From Halisarca cf. caerulea (Eukaryota; Porifera; Demospongiae; Chondrillida; Halisarcidae): a stretch of 64,000 bases of DNA. Position 1 is the first letter of the stretch. Each line of letters starts with the position of its first letter. This document shows, piece after piece, positions 54,301 to 64,000 of the stretch. The stretch spans positions 1,955,001 through 2,019,000 of the forward strand of contig CAUJGJ010000444.1 in the NCBI GenBank assembly GCA_963170055.1. Reading direction: 5' to 3'. Below the pieces are notes generated by a model. The model did no database searches and was not told the origin of the DNA. It worked only from the letters and a program-made list of their open reading frames with translations. Position numbers and translations under genes: made by a program.

Positions 54301-56944
54301 GATTGGTACTGGTAGCAAATACCATTCCATGGTTATTCCTCCACTCTATTTCATGTGTACTGTTGAGGCTACCAAACTTTATACCACAATCTAGTGTTAC
54401 GTCACTACCTTCAGATGCAGAGAAGCCTGTGATAGCATTTGGGTTTTTCTCAGGTTGAACTGCATGTGGAAAAGAAAATCCGTAATTGTATCTGCTTTGC
54501 TGTATGCAGAGGATGTGCGCATCGCTGACCAGAAAGGACAAGGGCTCTGAGCACTATAGTGTTTGTAGTAAAAAGATGTAGCTAGGTAGCATAGATGTAC
54601 AAGATAAACAACTTTCAACGTTATACAAACATATGTATTGATCAATAAAATTATAATGCTTAGTTACTTCCACACATGTTTTTGCCATGCCAACCAGTTA
54701 ACAGATATTGCAGCATCATTTTGACGGTGTGCAGTACCTGTTGTCATACTATATATTATATTATGGAGTATGGTCCTACAATATGTAGGATTGACATAGA
54801 AAAACATGGCCACCATATATTAGAGCAAATAATCTTGTTTTCACCCAAAAACTAATGGTATGTACTCCATAGCTTTCAAAAACGGCCGGGCCAGCTAGCT
54901 ACAAGGCAAAGTAGTTTAGAGCTGTCTCTTTAAAGAAATCAAAAAGGTGCAACACAAAGCAAGTCAGTCTGTACACCAGGCCAACAAAGAAGCGGAAGTA
55001 GCTAAGACTGATAACATCATGAGGTCAATTTTGCCAATCAGCCAACAGGCACAAGAGCAAGGTGCATCTTCTTGGCTTACCACTCTGCCAATAGAAGATC
55101 ATGGGTTTGAGCCTTTTACAATGCCCTAGTACTTCACTATGGATGGCAGCCTGCCAATATGGCTACAAACTGTGTATGTGGAAAGAGCAATGATGCACAG
55201 CATGCCCTCACTTGCAGGGTAGGTGGTCTTCCCATCCATTATCACAGTGACATCAAAGACCTAACCACCTCTCTCATTTTGGAAGTCTGAACACTGAAGT
55301 GGAGCCAACTCTCTAGTCACTTACTGGAGAAAGCCTTGACAGAAGGAGTGCAAATGCACAGAATGATGCCAGACTGGACATCCAATGTAGAGGTTTTTGG
55401 CAATCTGGACAGGATATATTTTTGATGTAAGGGTTTTCAAACCCCTTGCAGCATCTAACCAGAATCGAGCAGCCATGCAATACACCCAAATCCATCTATC
55501 GAAAACATGAACAAGAGAAATGCAGAGCCTACGATCAGCATGTTTGGGAAGTGGAGTGTGCATCATTTGTGCCTCTTGTTTTCTCTGCCACTGGGGGAAT
55601 GGGCCCAAGCACAAGTGTTGCATACAGGAACTGGCATCATAGCTGTCCCAGACGAGAGGCCTCCATATTATTATGCAGAAGCAATGAAGTGGCTCAGATG
55701 CCGACTGTCCTATTAATTGAGATCAGCCATCACAGCAATCAGAGGAACATGAACACCATGAAGCCTGCCACACACCCCTGCAGCCAGATTCCATCTCCTT
55801 GGCAGTTGCAGAGGGCAACATCACATGTTAACCCTCTATGCAGTTATGCTATCATTTTTCTATTGTACTATTCAATTATTAGCGCTTGTTGAAAAAGACT
55901 CCACTTTCTCTTTAAAGAACCATTAGTCAGGACCAGTACTGTGCAAATTCCTACATCCCGTAGCACATAAGTATAATGTGCTGCACATATGGGATGTAGG
56001 AATTTGCACAGCTGCACTCATGCAGTCCAATTAAACTCTGTCTAGCCCTATACCCATCTAGTCTCATGTATGTGTAGCTCTATGCTCGTCTAGCCCTATG
56101 CCTGTCTTACCCTTTAAATTGCATACCTATATAGCCCTGTGCCTGTTTCACAACTTACCCTTGTTTCAAGTGTTTTTGGGGATCCTTTTGTTGATAAAGC
56201 CTTTTTGCACAATCCTGTGTCAATCCTACATCGATCCTTTTACCATTTTTAAATGTTTTTTTATGCACCCTTAAAAACTATTACATAAGTATAGCATGAG
56301 AAGTCAGTCGTTGTCAGAAAAAATAGCTTCCTTGTTTGGGTGCTCATATTTACCTTGGTGCTTTGCGCCTAGCTTGCTAAATATCAAATTAAACACCCGC
56401 AGGTCGGTCTAGTTTCTGATACCAACCTAGCTCTTTCCCATCCATGCTATATATAACAATGCCATTGAAAATGGACTAATAATTTATAGGTCTGTATGGG
56501 CTAATTATCGATATAATTAAAAATAATCATAAAGTTAATAGTTTGACTATTTTTTACAACCGCGCTCACTTCCTTACCTAGCAAATGTCCTCCCCGCTGC
56601 TGCACAGAATCTCCGCATCCGCTGGACCTCCCTGGTAAACACGTGTAGTATCCTTCATCTTCGAGGGTAACCGAGCGGATCTCCATGATGTACGATAGAC
56701 GTAGAATCACATTTCCGCTATATTCTATTTCTTCTCCATTTTTAAAAAAACGAGGATTTAGAAGTGGCTGTAAATTGGGAGCCAAGCACTGCAAGGATCT
56801 GAGATCTCCTCGACTGCTAGATGTCTTCGTAGGTGAAACGGACGTCTGGGATGGACACTGACCATAAGCACTTTTCGCAAACAACGACAACATCAAAACC
56901 AACGGGAAGGTGATCTCTTTGCACAGGCACGGGATAGTCTTCAT
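51348..56944 (-). CDS. Ig-domain type I transmembrane receptor-like protein
   Basis: Five exons in transcription order: 56944-56578, 54459-54118, 53765-53463, 53374-53060, 51976-51348; GT-AG introns, all with compatible phase 1, giving 651 aa. A signal peptide (LVLMLSLFAKSAYG) is followed by three Ig-like domains, one per exon. Their cysteine pairs are SLQC to YYTC, LDCG to YICR, and GSCT to LICT. The fourth exon encodes a beta-rich extracellular segment with two cysteines (TACRDHS and GPCVLAS). The last exon has a short stalk, a transmembrane helix (IAGIVISILVVLGVVALVIL) and a tail of about 170 residues. The tail includes possible tyrosine sites (ENIYAKN, SMYEVPV) and PPPDD. One Ig domain per phase-1 exon is the classic shuffling arrangement. 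No orthologue recognised; adhesion or signalling at the cell surface is an inference. Confidence 0.85.
52474..52948. mobile_element. TA-flanked element with CAGTGGACCCCTGTTAATCG termini
   Basis: Left CAGTGGACCCCTGTTAATCG, right complement CAGTGGGCCCCTCTTAATCG; TA at 52472-52473 and 52949-52950. 475 bp in the last intron of the Ig gene. No coding frame. Tc1/mariner/pogo-type ends. Confidence 0.8.
54945..55770 (+). mobile_element. Retrotransposon fragment: region C-terminal to RT
   Basis: Frames on the + strand, switching with frameshifts, read SSWLTTLPIEDHGFEPF, then TNCVCGKSNDAQHALTC (a CCHC zinc-binding-like motif), GLPIHYHSDIKDLTTSLILE, and finally EAMKWLRCRLSY. This order is typical of the C-terminal region found in many cnidarian and sponge retroelement proteins. 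No RT palm is present, so the copy is truncated. It sits in intron 1 of the Ig gene, opposite strand. Confidence 0.7.
55918..56275. repeat. Foldback repeat copy with TCTAGCCCTATGCCCG arms
   Basis: Hairpin arms GTGCAAATTCCTACATCCCG (55939) and complement (about 55991-56010) with a short centre. The right arm has units TCTAGCCCTATACCCA and TCTAGCCCTATGCCTG, ending TTACCCTTGTTTCAAGTGTT. Confidence 0.75.
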
Positions 56945-57196
56945 GATGGTGAGAACGTTCAGTACGCAACGTGAATAGACTCGCTAGTACGCTAGATGAT
57001 AGCGTATTGACGATAACAACACTCGAGACAACTCCTCCTGAACGAAAAATTCGGAGTAAATTCCTGCAAAGCAGGCTGAAATGTGCTAGAGTAATATGGC
57101 TGGACTAATCACAGATTATCCATAGTCTAATATAAATAATTATAGAATCTTGTCAATAAGTCACAATTATAGAGATCATAATATAGAGGAGGTAAT

Positions 57197-62839
<5,643 letters not shown>

Positions 62840-63814
62840 CTATCGTTTCATCTTATGAACATGCAAATGATACATTCTTCCCAGGATAGGAAGAGCTATG
62901 TGCCGCAACAAAAAGTACAGAAATGTTTGAACACTTTCTGTTTTCTCTCCAAATTTGCTCAACCGCAATAGGAGTGCTATGCTAAATGTCAGTGATCCTA
63001 AAGCCAATAGAAGAAGGATTATGAATAGTAGCAATAGCAGTTGGTGTAATGCTCCCTTTGATGATAGTCTGTATTTTTGGTCTTTGATGAAGATTTGATC
63101 AATTGTAAAGAACATGGCTGATACTAGGATTGCAATCATCATTACACACCATATTGTAAGCATAGTGAATCCATGTAAATGTGGATTAGCACTCAGCAGC
63201 AAAACTTGATATGGAGCACACACCATTAATGAAACTGTACTGCCATAAATACTCCAAAGAAATATTATTGCAATGAATTGGTCTTGTTTTTTTCCACAGC
63301 ATCTTGTTACAATACTGAATGCCTTTGGAACAGGCCATTTAATGTGCTGATAATGTAGAAGGGTTACTGTTGCAGACATTATGATAACATATGCTACTAC
63401 TAGTCCACCTCCTCTACAGTTAGCTCCATGAACAGATGTGGTTTCAAATTTATAGCACGTTGATATCAAAATCTTTAATATCATGTACACATGGAAAATG
63501 TGAGAAAGGCTTGCCAGTGACCAAAAAAGGGAAAATTTAGCTTTGCTCTTGCTTAAGTGAAGTTTTTTCAACACTGTTCCTCCGCTAGTGTACAGCAGGA
63601 AGGGTGCAAATAAAGCTATAGTGCATATAAAAGCATAAAATGCAAAAGATGAATATCCAGTTGAGCGTTCACGTTGTGTCATGGAATGATAAAGTCGTTC
63701 ATCAAACTTTTTATACACATGCCTGGAAACATCCAGCTTCATGTAAAGTGCTTGTAGTGACTTTTTGTCAATTGACCACTGTTCTTTCTTGGATATCACT
63801 GATAATATCTGCAT
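62840..63814 (-). CDS. Unrecognised multi-pass membrane protein (last exon, possibly partial)
   Basis: A 324-codon frame on the minus strand ends in a stop at 62840. Hydrophobic segments lie at about residues 53-76 (FAFYAFICTIALFAPFLLY), 94-116, 136-153, 178-207, 215-240 and 258-285 (LHQLLLLLFIILLLLALGS), with a possible seventh near 294-313. The loop before helix 3 is Cys-containing (HGANCRGGG), and the ends are basic. The ATG at 63814 is preceded by sequence ending ATCATGCAG, so the frame may begin at a splice acceptor with earlier exons beyond the window. I recognise no family; a receptor or transporter-like lineage-specific protein is possible. No membrane family signature such as DRY or NPxxY is present. 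Confidence 0.6.
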   Translation of the reverse strand: MQILSVISKKEQWSIDKKSLQALYMKLDVSRHVYKKFDERLYHSMTQRERSTGYSSFAFYAFICTIALFAPFLLYTSGGTVLKKLHLSKSKAKFSLFWSLASLSHIFHVYMILKILISTCYKFETTSVHGANCRGGGLVVAYVIIMSATVTLLHYQHIKWPVPKAFSIVTRCCGKKQDQFIAIIFLWSIYGSTVSLMVCAPYQVLLLSANPHLHGFTMLTIWCVMMIAILVSAMFFTIDQIFIKDQKYRLSSKGALHQLLLLLFIILLLLALGSLTFSIALLLRLSKFGEKTESVQTFLYFLLRHIALPILGRMYHLHVHKMKR

Positions 63815-64000
63815 GATTTTAAGAATGCTTATAGTGTCACTGTTATTTTGATATAATGCTTATAACTAATGCAAAGTGACACAGAATCTTGTAAAATCTG
63901 TTCTAAACATCTATATTAATTTTATATGATAAGCTCTTTGTCAAATGACTTGAATTCATGCTATGTTAGCAGGTCAAAGGCTAAATTTAATAAGGTACCT
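63815..64000. other. Window end, probable intron or 5' flank
   Basis: 186 bp, AT-rich, no further frame visible. Confidence 0.5.

Overview
The window is animal nuclear DNA: AT-rich, intron-dense, with GT-AG introns from about 44 bp to 9 kb and long (CA)n, (TA)n and (ATT)n arrays. Inverted-repeat DNA transposons and decayed non-LTR retrotransposons are abundant. The gene content (CIB EF-hand protein, STK31-type germline protein, GDP-L-fucose synthase, Ig-domain receptor) is metazoan. The short introns and GTACGTA-rich spacers look like a demosponge, but this is an inference I cannot verify here.

Layout. 1-2345 is a decayed LINE on the + strand with a short retroposed element inserted in its reverse-transcriptase frame. 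3198-9263 (+) is an 8-exon calcium- and integrin-binding (CIB) gene, complete from start to stop. 10200-13400 holds minus-strand fragments of a second reverse-transcriptase family. 15836-50870 (+) is one large gene that I assembled exon by exon (32 exons, about 1182 codons). It encodes RRM, extended Tudor, coiled coil and pseudokinase regions and is an STK31 (TDRD8) relative with an N-terminal RRM. Its 9.1-kb first intron splits the RRM and carries an intact pogo-type transposon plus a nest of foldback elements. Some of those foldbacks enclose coding-like fragments. On the minus strand, 51348-56944 is a 5-exon Ig-domain type I membrane protein, and 57197-62394 is an 11-exon GDP-L-fucose synthase (one intron GC-AG). 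62840-63814 is an exon of an unrecognised multi-pass membrane protein.

The genes do not form a pathway. STK31-type proteins act in germ granules and gametogenesis, CIB in calcium-dependent membrane signalling, and GFUS makes GDP-fucose for glycans. The Ig protein is probably a cell-surface receptor. The most interesting material is the RRM-Tudor-pseudokinase architecture and the transposon landscape: an intact pogo element sharing terminal sequence with TACCGTA foldbacks, coding-like fragments inside those foldbacks, and a foldback family whose arms are arrays of a TCTAGCCCTATGCCCG-like unit. All exon boundaries were set by eye from splice signals, phase and homology.
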